From NCBI GenBank assembly GCA_945865175.1, contig CAMBDA010000025.1, forward strand, positions 1 to 47,313: a stretch of 47,313 nt of DNA. Reading direction: 5' to 3'. Of the stretch, positions 18,711 to 25,450 are shown one piece after another (the first letter of the stretch is position 1; each line of letters starts with the position of its first letter). This stretch comes from an uncultured Prevotellaceae bacterium (GTDB lineage Bacteria > Bacteroidota > Bacteroidia > Bacteroidales > Bacteroidaceae). The notes beneath the pieces are model-generated. The model saw only the letters and a list, made by a program, of their open reading frames with translations. It was not told the DNA's origin and made no database searches. Both the position numbers and the translations under genes were made by a program.

Positions 18711-18792
18711 GCCCAGATGGCGGAATCGGTAGACGCGCTGGTCTCAAACACCAGTGGGGAAACCCGTGCCGGTTCGACCCCGGCTCTGGGTA
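18711..18792 (+). tRNA. tRNA-Leu (anticodon CAA)
   Basis: The cloverleaf is readable. The acceptor stem is GCCCAGA with TCTGGGT, and the discriminator is A. The anticodon stem is CTGGT/ACCAG, with loop CTCAAAC giving CAA at 18745-18747. There is a class-II variable arm (TGGGGAAACCCGT) and a T arm with GGTTCGACC. The long variable arm confirms Leu. Its last 12 bases lie inside the 13-bp attachment repeat, so the gene is the integration target of the following element and has been kept intact. Confidence 0.96.
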
Positions 18793-18793
18793 C
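18781..18793 (+). repeat. attL core (13-bp direct repeat)
   Basis: CGGCTCTGGGTAC, overlapping the T-arm/acceptor 3' strand of tRNA-Leu. An identical copy is at 24066-24078. The flanking bases differ on both sides, which defines the repeat ends. Confidence 0.8.
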
Positions 18794-18807
18794 AGGTATT
18801 ATTTTAA

Positions 18808-18846
18808 AAGCCTTTGTAAATCAAGCATTTACAAGGGCTTTTTTCT
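18808..18846 (+). terminator. Terminator of tRNA-Leu supplied by the element
   Basis: A 14-bp stem (18808-18821 with 18827-18840, one G-T pair), loop CAAGC, followed by TTTTCTTTCT. It lies beyond the attL core, hence on element DNA. Confidence 0.8.
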
Positions 18847-18850
18847 TTCT

Positions 18851-18911
18851 GGGTCGCCAAAGGGTTGCCAAAAATGGAAAATACACATTATTTCACTAAT
18901 ACAGGTTGCCA
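18851..18911 (+). promoter_or_regulatory. Left putative integrase arm-type sites
   Basis: GGGTCGCCAA at 18851-18860, GGGTTGCCAA at 18862-18871 and AGGTTGCCAA at 18903-18912, all in the same orientation. The first two are 11 bp apart, about one helical turn. The matching pair occurs at the right end, so these are probably integrase or excisionase binding sites. Confidence 0.65.
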
Positions 18912-18923
18912 AATAACATAATA

Positions 18924-18944
18924 AAAGTGGGGAAGTGCTTCCCC
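18924..18944 (-). terminator. Terminator of the replication operon of the element
   Basis: Read on the minus strand, stem GGGGAA/TTCCCC (18939-18944 with 18929-18934) with a 4-nt loop is followed by ACTTTTATT. It lies about 75 bp after the last gene of the leftward operon. Confidence 0.6.
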
Positions 18945-19017
18945 TTGCATCACTGCAAAGATACAGGCATCCCCACTAAACCAAAATATCAGCCTTGTAT
19001 GGCTTTTCGCTGCAAAG

Positions 19018-19554
19018 TTACAAAAAAATCTCCAAATTTGGAAGTGTGCTGCTTAAAAGTGCAGGTTGGATATTGTTGCCTTTGTTTATCAAATCTATGA
19101 TTTCTGCAATCTTTTTAAGCCTATCTCCATATAGGCAGTAATATGGCTTGCCTTTTCCATCCCTCACCCTTCTTATTGGAGGCAATTGTTCCTCAAAGTG
19201 TGGAAACATTCTCTCCTTATCCAAATACAGCCTTATCCTGCTTCTTTTCTTCTCTACTGTATACGCTTGCATATAAACGTGTTCAAAGCGCTCTCCTGCC
19301 ATAGACAAAACAATGTCCTTCAAATTGGCACTTTTTGGTTGGAAAAGGATTTGGATTGTGTTGGTTTCATCCTTCAATTCTAAGCAAAAGTAAGGAAAAC
19401 CCTTAAAAAGGCACTTTCCTAGGCCATTAAACCTCCCTTCTAGGCTCATTGCTATTATCTCACCCATCCCATCAAAATCTCCATAGAAAAGGCCGTTTCT
19501 TAGCCTCATCCGGATAGGTTTTTGCACGCTAGGAAACAATTCTCCATCTATCAT
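19018..19554 (-). CDS. Element protein of 178 residues, function unknown
   Basis: I do not recognise this protein. It is soluble, with alternating beta-type segments in its first two thirds (MRLRNGLFYGDFDGMGEIIA, FPYFCLELKD, RIRLYLDKER) and a helical C-terminus (DRLKKIAEIIDLINKGNN). It starts 43 bp after the replication initiator gene and is the last gene before the operon terminator. Immediately before its ATG lies a palindromic repeat (19558-19574) that also precedes the replication initiator. The position suggests a role in replication or copy control. The stop codon overlaps a TAACTTTG promoter-like motif on the same strand. Confidence 0.65.
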   Translation of the reverse strand: MIDGELFPSVQKPIRMRLRNGLFYGDFDGMGEIIAMSLEGRFNGLGKCLFKGFPYFCLELKDETNTIQILFQPKSANLKDIVLSMAGERFEHVYMQAYTVEKKRSRIRLYLDKERMFPHFEEQLPPIRRVRDGKGKPYYCLYGDRLKKIAEIIDLINKGNNIQPALLSSTLPNLEIFL

Positions 19555-19557
19555 GCC

Positions 19558-19591
19558 GATACAGAATTTGTATCAAATTAAACCCTTATTA
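19558..19591 (-). repeat. Palindromic leader repeat, copy 1
   Basis: The palindrome GATACAGAATTTGTATC (19558-19574) is followed by AAATTAAACCCTTATTAAAA. The block is closely repeated at 20552-20587 and each copy lies right before a start codon on the minus strand. It may be an operator or an RNA control element. Confidence 0.55.
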
Positions 19592-19597
19592 AAAGGA

Positions 19598-20545
19598 TTA
19601 TCCATTTGCTTTCAGATTAAGAAAACAATCATCAAGTTCTGCCACAAGCTCATCTTTTGTGGATAGCTTTGCCTTGGATGCTGCCTTATAAAGTGCATCC
19701 CTTGTCCTTTTGTAGTTTACCCTGTCTGAGAAAACTTGGTTTGCTTTCAGTTCCTCAAGGTAGCTGTCTATTTCCTGCACCCCTTGGCCTGCTTTAGCAA
19801 GCATCAAGCCTAAAAAGCCATCCACTGCATCCTTGGGGGTTTTTATTTCTTCCATAAAGTTTGCATTAAGTTTGTTAAGTTTGGATATGGAAAAATAGGT
19901 GTCAATATATCGCCTTCTCAGTTTGCTGTAAAATGTCCTGTCATAAAGGGATGAGGCTTCCACCTCTGCCATCCCCATCTGCTTTGCAATGCTGCCATTT
20001 AGCCTTAATTCCACCCTCAGAAAATTGACATCTTCAAAGCCTTGTGGGATGGGCATACCCTTAGCCTTGGCATCTGCCACTTTATCATAAAGGCAGTAAA
20101 TATCTGGTTGCTCTTTGCCTTTATGCCTGTAGTACAAAGTATCTTGGTTAAAAGGGTATCTTTGCCGCCTTGGTAGCTCACCCAACCTTTTAAGGTATTC
20201 AGATGGCTTATGCTTCATCAGAAAGTTTCCCCCAAATTCAAGGCTACTTACCCTTGCATCTTCAAGGTTTATTTGTAGGGCATCAGATAGTTTTTTTATC
20301 GCTTCTTCTGTAGTGTGTCTGTTTAATGGTATCACATTCCCACCCTCATACAGAAACTTAGGTAGGCTGCCCTCTATCCTTATGGCAGTGGGATATATCC
20401 ACACCCTCATACCCTGTAAAGTGCCATAGGTTGTTATCTCCCCTGTTTCAAGGTCGGTTTGCTCCTTTGCATTTGAAAGCAAGGTAACAAGGTGGGGGTA
20501 TTCCTCCCTCACCCTGCTTTTCCATATCACAATCTTGTCAAACAT
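19598..20545 (-). CDS. Phage/plasmid replication initiator, gene II/X (CRI) family
   Basis: A 315-residue protein resembling the filamentous-phage gene II/X replication proteins (Phage_CRI) found in phages and small plasmids. Signature segments are an N-terminal strand region (RVWIYPTAIRIEGSLPKFLY), the QIN-LEDARVSSLEFGGNF stretch with its family-typical GxNF-MKH ending, a tyrosine-rich LYYRHKG block, YCLYDKV and the VNFLRVELRLNGSIAKQMG motif. Such proteins nick one strand at the origin and start rolling-circle replication. It has its own palindromic leader and is followed by the 178-residue gene. The gene suggests the element replicates after excision. I assign the family from motif memory; a profile search would confirm it. 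Confidence 0.8.
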   Translation of the reverse strand: MFDKIVIWKSRVREEYPHLVTLLSNAKEQTDLETGEITTYGTLQGMRVWIYPTAIRIEGSLPKFLYEGGNVIPLNRHTTEEAIKKLSDALQINLEDARVSSLEFGGNFLMKHKPSEYLKRLGELPRRQRYPFNQDTLYYRHKGKEQPDIYCLYDKVADAKAKGMPIPQGFEDVNFLRVELRLNGSIAKQMGMAEVEASSLYDRTFYSKLRRRYIDTYFSISKLNKLNANFMEEIKTPKDAVDGFLGLMLAKAGQGVQEIDSYLEELKANQVFSDRVNYKRTRDALYKAASKAKLSTKDELVAELDDCFLNLKANG

Positions 20546-20551
20546 AAACCT

Positions 20552-20587
20552 GTTACAAAATTTGTACCGTTTTAGACCCTTATTAAA
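20552..20587 (-). repeat. Palindromic leader repeat, copy 2
   Basis: The palindromic core TACAAAATTTGTA (20554-20566) is followed by a TTTTAGACCCTTATTAAATA stretch closely matching copy 1 at 19558-19591. It begins 6 bp before the replication initiator ATG. Confidence 0.55.
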
Positions 20588-21095
20588 TAGGGGTTGCCTG
20601 TTTTCTCATTCTCTCAAGTTCCTCATCGAGAAGTCCTAAATGCAGCATTTTAGCGTATGATGAAATAAGCACCCTGCCACCATCCACCACAATAAAATCA
20701 AATGAAGATGGCATAATGGCACCATCCAAATTTTCAAAAGCAAACTTGAAAAGATAGCCATCATTTCTCACACCATACAGGGGGTTTGGCTTACCTTTGT
20801 AGGTTTCGTTTGGTAATGGCTCCCCAAAAGCATATCCTGTTGGCTTTCCATCTGAAAAATATTCCTTTAAACCCGTGAAATTCATATTTGTTTTCACGAC
20901 CTGAAGATACATAGATGGTGCATCCGCTGGCTGCCCTTCTCTCTTTGGCTGCAAATACAGATTAAACTTTCCATTTCTGCCTTTAAATGCCTCAAACTCT
21001 GGGGCATATCCTGCTGCCTCACCCATATAATACTTAGGGGATGCACACTTTGCGGCCTTGTCTAGAAAGAATTTAGAATAGAACTTGACAATCAT
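20583..21095 (-). CDS. Element protein of 170 residues, function unknown
   Basis: I do not recognise this protein. It begins MIVKFYSKFFLDKAAKCASP and overlaps the HTH gene stop by 4 bp (ATGA), so the two are translationally coupled. The sequence is mainly beta-type with aromatic-rich segments (GKFNLYLQPKREG, GYLFKFAFENLDG, FDFIVVDGGRVLISSYAKM) and a short helical tail. In filamentous phages a single-stranded DNA-binding protein is encoded beside the gene II initiator. The position would fit such a role here, but I see no OB-fold signature, so this is only a guess from context. Confidence 0.65.
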   Translation of the reverse strand: MIVKFYSKFFLDKAAKCASPKYYMGEAAGYAPEFEAFKGRNGKFNLYLQPKREGQPADAPSMYLQVVKTNMNFTGLKEYFSDGKPTGYAFGEPLPNETYKGKPNPLYGVRNDGYLFKFAFENLDGAIMPSSFDFIVVDGGRVLISSYAKMLHLGLLDEELERMRKQATPI

Positions 21096-21379
21096 TTTTT
21101 GCCTCCTTTCTTCTTGGCAATTTCCCTTGCTTTTTCATCAAGTTCTTCTTGGGTTGCTACTCTGTTGGCTTTCATCCACGCAATGAGCTCCCCTCTATCA
21201 AAGTAGCACAGTTTGGCCGACTTGTAGAAAGGAATCCTTCTGTACATAGTCAGCTTGTAGAGCGCGCTTTTTGTTATGCCAAGGTAAGCCGCTGCCTCAT
21301 CGCTAGTTAACACTTCTTTAATGGCGCCCTTCACTTCCAGAAGAAGCTGCCTAAAATCCTGAAAATCTTTATTTTCCAT
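21092..21379 (-). CDS. Helix-turn-helix DNA-binding protein (excisionase-like)
   Basis: The frame is open upstream, but the ATG at 21379 (MENKDFQDF) is 24 bp after a TATCTTTG -7 element, so I take it as the start (95 residues). The core LTSDEAAAYLGITKSALYKL followed by YRRIPFYKSAKLCYFDRGELIAWM is the MerR/excisionase-type HTH_17 domain common in Bacteroidetes mobile elements. A Lys-rich tail follows (AREIAKKKGGKK). It is first in the replication operon. It probably acts as excisionase, as operon regulator, or both. Confidence 0.85.
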   Translation of the reverse strand: MENKDFQDFRQLLLEVKGAIKEVLTSDEAAAYLGITKSALYKLTMYRRIPFYKSAKLCYFDRGELIAWMKANRVATQEELDEKAREIAKKKGGKK

Positions 21380-21403
21380 AATAAATATAATTATTTTTTT
21401 GCA

Positions 21404-21411
21404 CAAAGATA
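21404..21411 (-). promoter_or_regulatory. -7 element of the element's replication operon
   Basis: Reads TATCTTTG on the minus strand, 24 bp before the HTH gene start. It probably drives HTH, 170-residue, initiator and 178-residue genes. Confidence 0.6.
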
Positions 21412-21483
21412 ATAGCAAGAGAAAATATGAAAAGGGGGGATTAAAAAAATAAACGGGAAAAATAAATCCCCCAAAAAAAGACA

Positions 21484-21510
21484 TAAAAAAAGGGGCTTGT
21501 TACTGCCCCT
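21484..21510 (-). terminator. Terminator after the 332-residue gene
   Basis: On the minus strand AGGGGC (21505-21510) pairs with GCCCCT (21491-21496) around an 8-nt loop, followed by seven T residues. It overlaps the stop region of the gene and separates it from the replication operon. Confidence 0.75.
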
Positions 21511-22508
21511 TAAAGACTGCTTAAAGCCTCATCCATATCCTTATAGAAATGGTGTTTTTTTCTTTGGCTTGCAGTCATATCTGTATTCTCATCAAATCTA
21601 TAATTTGTTACAGGCTTGTCGTTCATCGTTTTCTTATCTTCCTTTGCTTTTGACAATCCCCTGCTCAGGTCATTCCTGTTTAAAATCCTGCCCCCGCTAT
21701 TTTCAAATGCCTTGGCCTCACTGTAGGCATTCTGCCAATTCCCACCAATTCTTTTTTTACTATATAGTCCCTCCAGAAAATATGCCCAAAACCTTATATT
21801 TTTGATTCTAAGGGGCTTTCTTGCCTCTCCCCTTATAACTGCCAACAATTCCTTTTTTGTGGGTTTATAGGCAAAAATATCATATTCTGCATCTGCAAGT
21901 ATGGTGAATAAGACATCCATATCCTGCATAGTTATGGTGGGATTCAGGCACTTTGAATCTTTAATCTTACACTCCGATAGTTTTTTCGCTATCTGGCCAT
22001 TTGGGTTTTTTTCAGCTTCATATAATATCCACCATGCCGGCCCTTCTCCCTCCTTCCCTTCCTTCTTCCAACGTTTTATAAATTCCACCTTTTTCAATAT
22101 AATTCTTTCCTTTTTGTATGTCGCTTTTATGGCCTTCAATATATCTCCAATTATAGGGAACCTTTTAGCCAAGGCCAAAGCCTCCCTACTCTCTGCCGCC
22201 ATGTCCAATAAATCTATAAAATCATATTTTATTAACAGTTCTTTCATCTCTGTGCTTTTGAATATCTGGTTTATCAGATTCTCCTCGTTTCCTGCATGCG
22301 GTGCATCTATAGCATGAGGCACGCTTTTATATGCTTCTGAAGCTGCTCTTTGTTCAAACGGTTTTTTAGGTTCTTTGGCATATATTTCCAAATATCTTTC
22401 ATAAGCCTGCCTGTCCTCATCCGTTTGATGCAATTTCTCTAAATCAAGCAATTTCTGTCTGTCCCACATATCAGTGCTTTTCAGCTTTGGTCTTCCTTTT
22501 CTTGCCAT
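21510..22508 (-). CDS. Element protein of 332 residues, function unknown
   Basis: I do not recognise this protein. It is hydrophilic, highly charged and mostly helical. It opens with a basic segment MARKGRPKLKS resembling an AT-hook (RKGRPK), which suggests DNA contact. The C-terminus is also basic and polar (SQRKKHHFYKDMDEALSSL). No membrane segment or catalytic motif is visible. It has its own terminator directly at its stop, and its upstream neighbour, the integrase, also ends in a terminator, so it is a separate transcription unit of the element. It is too small for a typical primase and lacks relaxase or terminase motifs. It could be a cargo or maintenance gene. Confidence 0.65.
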   Translation of the reverse strand: MARKGRPKLKSTDMWDRQKLLDLEKLHQTDEDRQAYERYLEIYAKEPKKPFEQRAASEAYKSVPHAIDAPHAGNEENLINQIFKSTEMKELLIKYDFIDLLDMAAESREALALAKRFPIIGDILKAIKATYKKERIILKKVEFIKRWKKEGKEGEGPAWWILYEAEKNPNGQIAKKLSECKIKDSKCLNPTITMQDMDVLFTILADAEYDIFAYKPTKKELLAVIRGEARKPLRIKNIRFWAYFLEGLYSKKRIGGNWQNAYSEAKAFENSGGRILNRNDLSRGLSKAKEDKKTMNDKPVTNYRFDENTDMTASQRKKHHFYKDMDEALSSL

Positions 22509-22570
22509 ACACTTTCTATCTTGAAAAATAAAAAAAATATTCTCGGGGGCTGCTCTTTACTGTATACTTT

Positions 22571-22605
22571 TGAAAAAAGGGGGGGGAGGGGTAGCCCCCA
22601 CCCCC
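22571..22605 (-). terminator. Terminator of the integrase gene
   Basis: On the minus strand a G-rich run (GGGGGTGGGGG) faces a C-rich run across a CTA loop, followed by TTTTTT. It begins 9 bp after the integrase stop. Confidence 0.75.
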
Positions 22606-22614
22606 TGCCGATAA

Positions 22615-23880
22615 CTAATCCCCAAACAGGTTGCTTAGGGCTTCTTGGGCATCTTTCTTTTGCTTGTCTATTACCCTTGTATATCTTTCAGTATATCTAA
22701 GGCTACTATGCCCCATATTTTCCTGCACAAGCCTTATGCTATATCCCTTATCTGCTGCCACTTGCGCCAAGTTTGTGCCATAAGTGTGGCGGGCACAATG
22801 CCAAGAAATATGCTTATCTATTCCTGCCCTGTTTACCCATCTTCTCAGGGCTTTCAGGCAAGCCTCATAGGATGGCAGATTAAATACAAGGGTATCTTTT
22901 TTTCTCTTAGGTATATCACCTATCAAAGCCATCATAGCATCAGATAGATGGATGGTTACTTTACTGTGACTACTATGCCCCTTTGTCTTGTTCTGCTCAA
23001 AGGTAAGTACCCTATTGGCTTCATCTATATTGCCATAGGTTAAATCTTTCACATCACAAAATCTAAGCCCTGTATTTAGGCAAAAGATAAAGGCATTCCT
23101 TATCTCCTTGCTTTCATTTTGATAGTGGGTTGCAATCAGCCTTTTCACTTCATCAGCGCTTAAAACATCCTTCACTAGTGCACTGTCATCAATCTTAATG
23201 GATATGGTCTTTCCATCAGCATCTATAAAGGGGGCTTGGTAGTTAAAATCATACTTTGCTGCCATAGCCTTGTACACTTTCTTAAACCTCTGAAAGATAG
23301 ATTTAGCCCCTTCTCCCTTGCTCCTGCCTTGCAGGTATTCAGTGAAAGCCTCCATCATATCCCTGTCTATCTGCTGGGGCTTAATGTTCATAAGCCTTGA
23401 ATACTTGGCATATTCTGGGGTGTCTTTCAGAAAGTCTATGAATCTGTTATAGGTTAGCTGCATCATCCTTATATCCTTTTTGGTGTATGCCTTATTATAT
23501 TCTTGGAAAAAGGATATAAAGTTAAGGGGGGCTTTCTTCCCTTCCATCCTGTAACCCTTTTCATCTTTCAATAGTTCTTGGGCTTTTTCATACCTTACCT
23601 TTTCGGCAAGAATAAGGGTATCTTTGTTTTCTTGTCTTTGGATGGCATTTTGTGGTTTATGATAAAGATAAAGTTTCAGGCTTTCCCTGCCCCTCATCTT
23701 TTGGGGCATCTCCTTATCTTTCTTCTCATCATACACCATCTGAAAGCCATAATAAAAATCAAGATACAGGCTTTCCATACCATTACTGAGTAACTTAGCC
23801 CCTAATTTGGGGTTTGCGTTCTGGTCTTTGCTTATAATATAGCATCCACCAACCTTCAAATCTTTGTTTTTCTTTGCCAT
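22615..23880 (-). CDS. Tyrosine recombinase (site-specific integrase)
   Basis: A 421-residue integrase that would catalyse recombination at the tRNA-Leu att site. The N-terminal part has the arm-binding and core-binding (SAM-like) helices, and the catalytic domain occupies roughly residues 225-410. The catalytic set is visible: Arg in NTGLRFCDVKDL, the HxxR box in WHCARHTYGTNLA, the second His in ENMGHSS and the nucleophilic Tyr in RYTERYTRV. The gene lies at the right end, reading inward, with its start 186 bp from attR and a TAACTTTG element at 23909-23916. This is the usual position for a tRNA-targeting integrase. Confidence 0.96.
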   Translation of the reverse strand: MAKKNKDLKVGGCYIISKDQNANPKLGAKLLSNGMESLYLDFYYGFQMVYDEKKDKEMPQKMRGRESLKLYLYHKPQNAIQRQENKDTLILAEKVRYEKAQELLKDEKGYRMEGKKAPLNFISFFQEYNKAYTKKDIRMMQLTYNRFIDFLKDTPEYAKYSRLMNIKPQQIDRDMMEAFTEYLQGRSKGEGAKSIFQRFKKVYKAMAAKYDFNYQAPFIDADGKTISIKIDDSALVKDVLSADEVKRLIATHYQNESKEIRNAFIFCLNTGLRFCDVKDLTYGNIDEANRVLTFEQNKTKGHSSHSKVTIHLSDAMMALIGDIPKRKKDTLVFNLPSYEACLKALRRWVNRAGIDKHISWHCARHTYGTNLAQVAADKGYSIRLVQENMGHSSLRYTERYTRVIDKQKKDAQEALSNLFGD

Positions 23881-23908
23881 ATATTGTTGATATTTTGGTC
23901 TTACGGTG

Positions 23909-23916
23909 CAAAGTTA
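23909..23916 (-). promoter_or_regulatory. -7 element of the integrase gene
   Basis: TAACTTTG on the minus strand, 29 bp before the integrase start. The surrounding 21-22 bp (23907-23927) are repeated almost exactly at the other end of the element (19011-19031). Confidence 0.6.
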
Positions 23917-23928
23917 CAAAAAAAATCT

Positions 23929-23949
23929 GGGTTGCCAAAGGGTCGCCAA
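23929..23949 (+). promoter_or_regulatory. Right putative integrase arm-type sites
   Basis: GGGTTGCCAA at 23929-23938 and GGGTCGCCAA at 23940-23949, 11 bp apart. They are the same two 10-mers as at the left end, in the same orientation but in the opposite order. Confidence 0.65.
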
Positions 23950-24065
23950 TAATAATATATTATATGCAAATAAAAGAAAGAAAGAATTAACAGACTTTTT
24001 TTTAATCTGTTGGTTTACAGTCTTTTGTTATACTCTTGTTTTCTCTTGTTTTCTGGATATAGTAT

Positions 24066-24078
24066 CGGCTCTGGGTAC
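24066..24078 (+). repeat. attR core (13-bp direct repeat)
   Basis: CGGCTCTGGGTAC, identical to the 3' end of tRNA-Leu at 18781-18793, marks the right boundary of the element. Confidence 0.8.
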
Positions 24079-24095
24079 TATTTAAGTTCGGAAGT

Positions 24096-24140
24096 AATCG
24101 CTAAATCCCTTAAAAAAAGGAGGTTTAGCGATTTTCTTTT
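24096..24140 (+). terminator. Displaced original terminator of tRNA-Leu
   Basis: The stem AATCGCTAAATCC (24096-24108) pairs with GGTTTAGCGATT (24122-24133, one bulged base) and is followed by TTCTTTT. It stands 17 bp after attR with no gene before it, which is what the tRNA terminator would look like after being pushed away by the insertion. From 24141 to 24392 I see nothing. Confidence 0.6.
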
Positions 24141-24392
24141 CCGGAATTTCCTTGCAGTACTACTGATATTCCTGGTTAGATATACTTCTCCTGTCATGTA
24201 AGTACTACTTCTCAGGCAAGGTAAGCATACAAGCTAGGAGCCCCATAAAAATCTGGGACTGTAAAGGAAATGTGCGCACTCCAGACGCTTTGACTGTATT
24301 CAAACCTGCGCGTTATTGATGTTTCTTACGGTTGCAAACTTGCGTGTTCCGGATTTGTCGTGTACCGTATCATCCAATGATGCAGTCTTGTA

Positions 24393-25277
24393 CTACCGCT
24401 TCAGATAGCGGCTGAAGAACTTCCAGATTTCTTCGCCTGTGTCCATGTCGTCCTGAAAGGTGTTGTGGCCGGCACCTATCACTTCGTAGAGCCACACATC
24501 GTTGTGGGTCTTGGGATTGGTGTAGTAGTGGCGGACGATGAGATGGCGGTTCTTGTCGAACGACTTGCCCTTGACCGTGTCGGTGGGCAGGGGCGTGCAT
24601 CCGTTCTTCTCCACAATGTGGCCCACGGCATCGGGCACACTCATGTAGCGCCCCCATCCGTATCGGTTCTCCAGATCGCCCGTCCACTCCGAAGTGCGGT
24701 CCTCGGTGCCGTGAATCTCCATGAAGGGAATGGGGCGTGTCTTTTCCCTTTCCTCGTACATCCATGTCAGGGTGAGGCCGGCCACGGAAGCCAGCGCACG
24801 GAACACACGCTGCTTCTTGTAGCTGAGCAAGTAGCACATCTCGCCGCCGTTCGACATGCCCGTGAGGAAGGCGTTGGCTTTGCTCAGCCCGTATTTCTTC
24901 TGCACATACCTGGCCATCTTCACCATGGTCTCCACATCATCGAGCTCCCAACCCTCTTGGCTGGGGTAGCCCACGTTCCAGCTGCGCCTCCCCTTGCTGT
25001 CCTTGAGCCCTTGGGGCACACATACGGCAAAACCGTGCCTGACGGCTGCCTTGTTCATCCATGTGCCCACGGGTCCCTCGCTTCCGTAGCCATGGAGCGC
25101 CATTACAAGCGGAGCCTTGGGGGGCAGGCCATCGGGGAGGAACATCTTGAAATGGCGCATGTTTCCGCTGATGACAAGCGAGTCTTCTACTACGGTCTGG
25201 GCATGCAGTCCCGCGGTGGGGATGCAGATTGTGGCCGCCATGGCCAGGTTGATTAAGAGTAATAGTCTTTTCATCAT
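24393..25277 (-). CDS. Secreted CE1-like (feruloyl/PHB-depolymerase-type) esterase
   Basis: A 294-residue alpha/beta hydrolase with a signal peptide (MMKRLLLLINLAMAATICIP to HAQ). The domain follows the LpqC/CE1 pattern. It has an oxyanion region HGYGSEG, the nucleophile elbow GMSNGG (Ser), an acid in IHGTEDRTSEW (Asp) and the catalytic His in GAGHNTF. The family removes feruloyl or acetyl groups from plant polysaccharides. It is transcribed divergently from the GH5 gene from a TAACTTTG element at 25333-25340, so the two probably act on the same substrate. MMK leaves two possible Met starts. Confidence 0.88.
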   Translation of the reverse strand: MMKRLLLLINLAMAATICIPTAGLHAQTVVEDSLVISGNMRHFKMFLPDGLPPKAPLVMALHGYGSEGPVGTWMNKAAVRHGFAVCVPQGLKDSKGRRSWNVGYPSQEGWELDDVETMVKMARYVQKKYGLSKANAFLTGMSNGGEMCYLLSYKKQRVFRALASVAGLTLTWMYEEREKTRPIPFMEIHGTEDRTSEWTGDLENRYGWGRYMSVPDAVGHIVEKNGCTPLPTDTVKGKSFDKNRHLIVRHYYTNPKTHNDVWLYEVIGAGHNTFQDDMDTGEEIWKFFSRYLKR

Positions 25278-25332
25278 TTTTTTGGGGGGTTACATTTTGG
25301 GTGTCAAACCGAATGTTGATGCGTTATGGGTG

Positions 25333-25401
25333 CAAAGTTACGAAAAAATTTGCTTTGTCCGGTGGTTTGCTTGGTGGATTCTTTGTTTTTTTGTAATTTT
25401 G
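25333..25401. promoter_or_regulatory. Divergent promoters of esterase and GH5 genes
   Basis: TAACTTTG on the minus strand (25333-25340) points to the esterase; TAATTTTG on the plus strand (25394-25401) points to GH5, with a TTGG 19 bp upstream. The shared 173-bp interval could hold a common operator, but no repeat is evident. Confidence 0.5.
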
Positions 25402-25450
25402 CGCATAGAATTAGTATCACAGTCATTTAATTTAAATCATAAGTCATAAA

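Larger units (their letters stand above)
18781..24078. mobile_element. 5.3-kb integrative element in the 3' end of tRNA-Leu
   Basis: The 13-bp sequence CGGCTCTGGGTAC at the tRNA 3' end (18781-18793) recurs in the same orientation at 24066-24078. The excised circle would be about 5285 bp. Inside, all six genes are on the minus strand: tyrosine integrase next to the right end, a 332-residue protein, a HTH protein, a 170-residue protein, a gene II-like replication initiator and a 178-residue protein. Base composition is clearly more AT-rich than on either side. Paired putative integrase arm sites lie just inside both ends. No relaxase, capsid, Zot or cargo gene is recognisable, so it is either a small integrative plasmid replicating by rolling circle or a satellite. 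Confidence 0.85.

Noticed and set aside
17288..18751. A 487-residue minus-strand frame opposite flotillin
   Set aside because: The flotillin SPFH and coiled-coil features are decisive for the plus strand; the minus frame also runs into the tRNA.
18781..24078. Filamentous (inovirus-like) prophage
   Set aside because: The replication initiator fits, but no Zot-type ATPase, coat or minor coat gene is visible, so an integrative plasmid or satellite is the safer reading.
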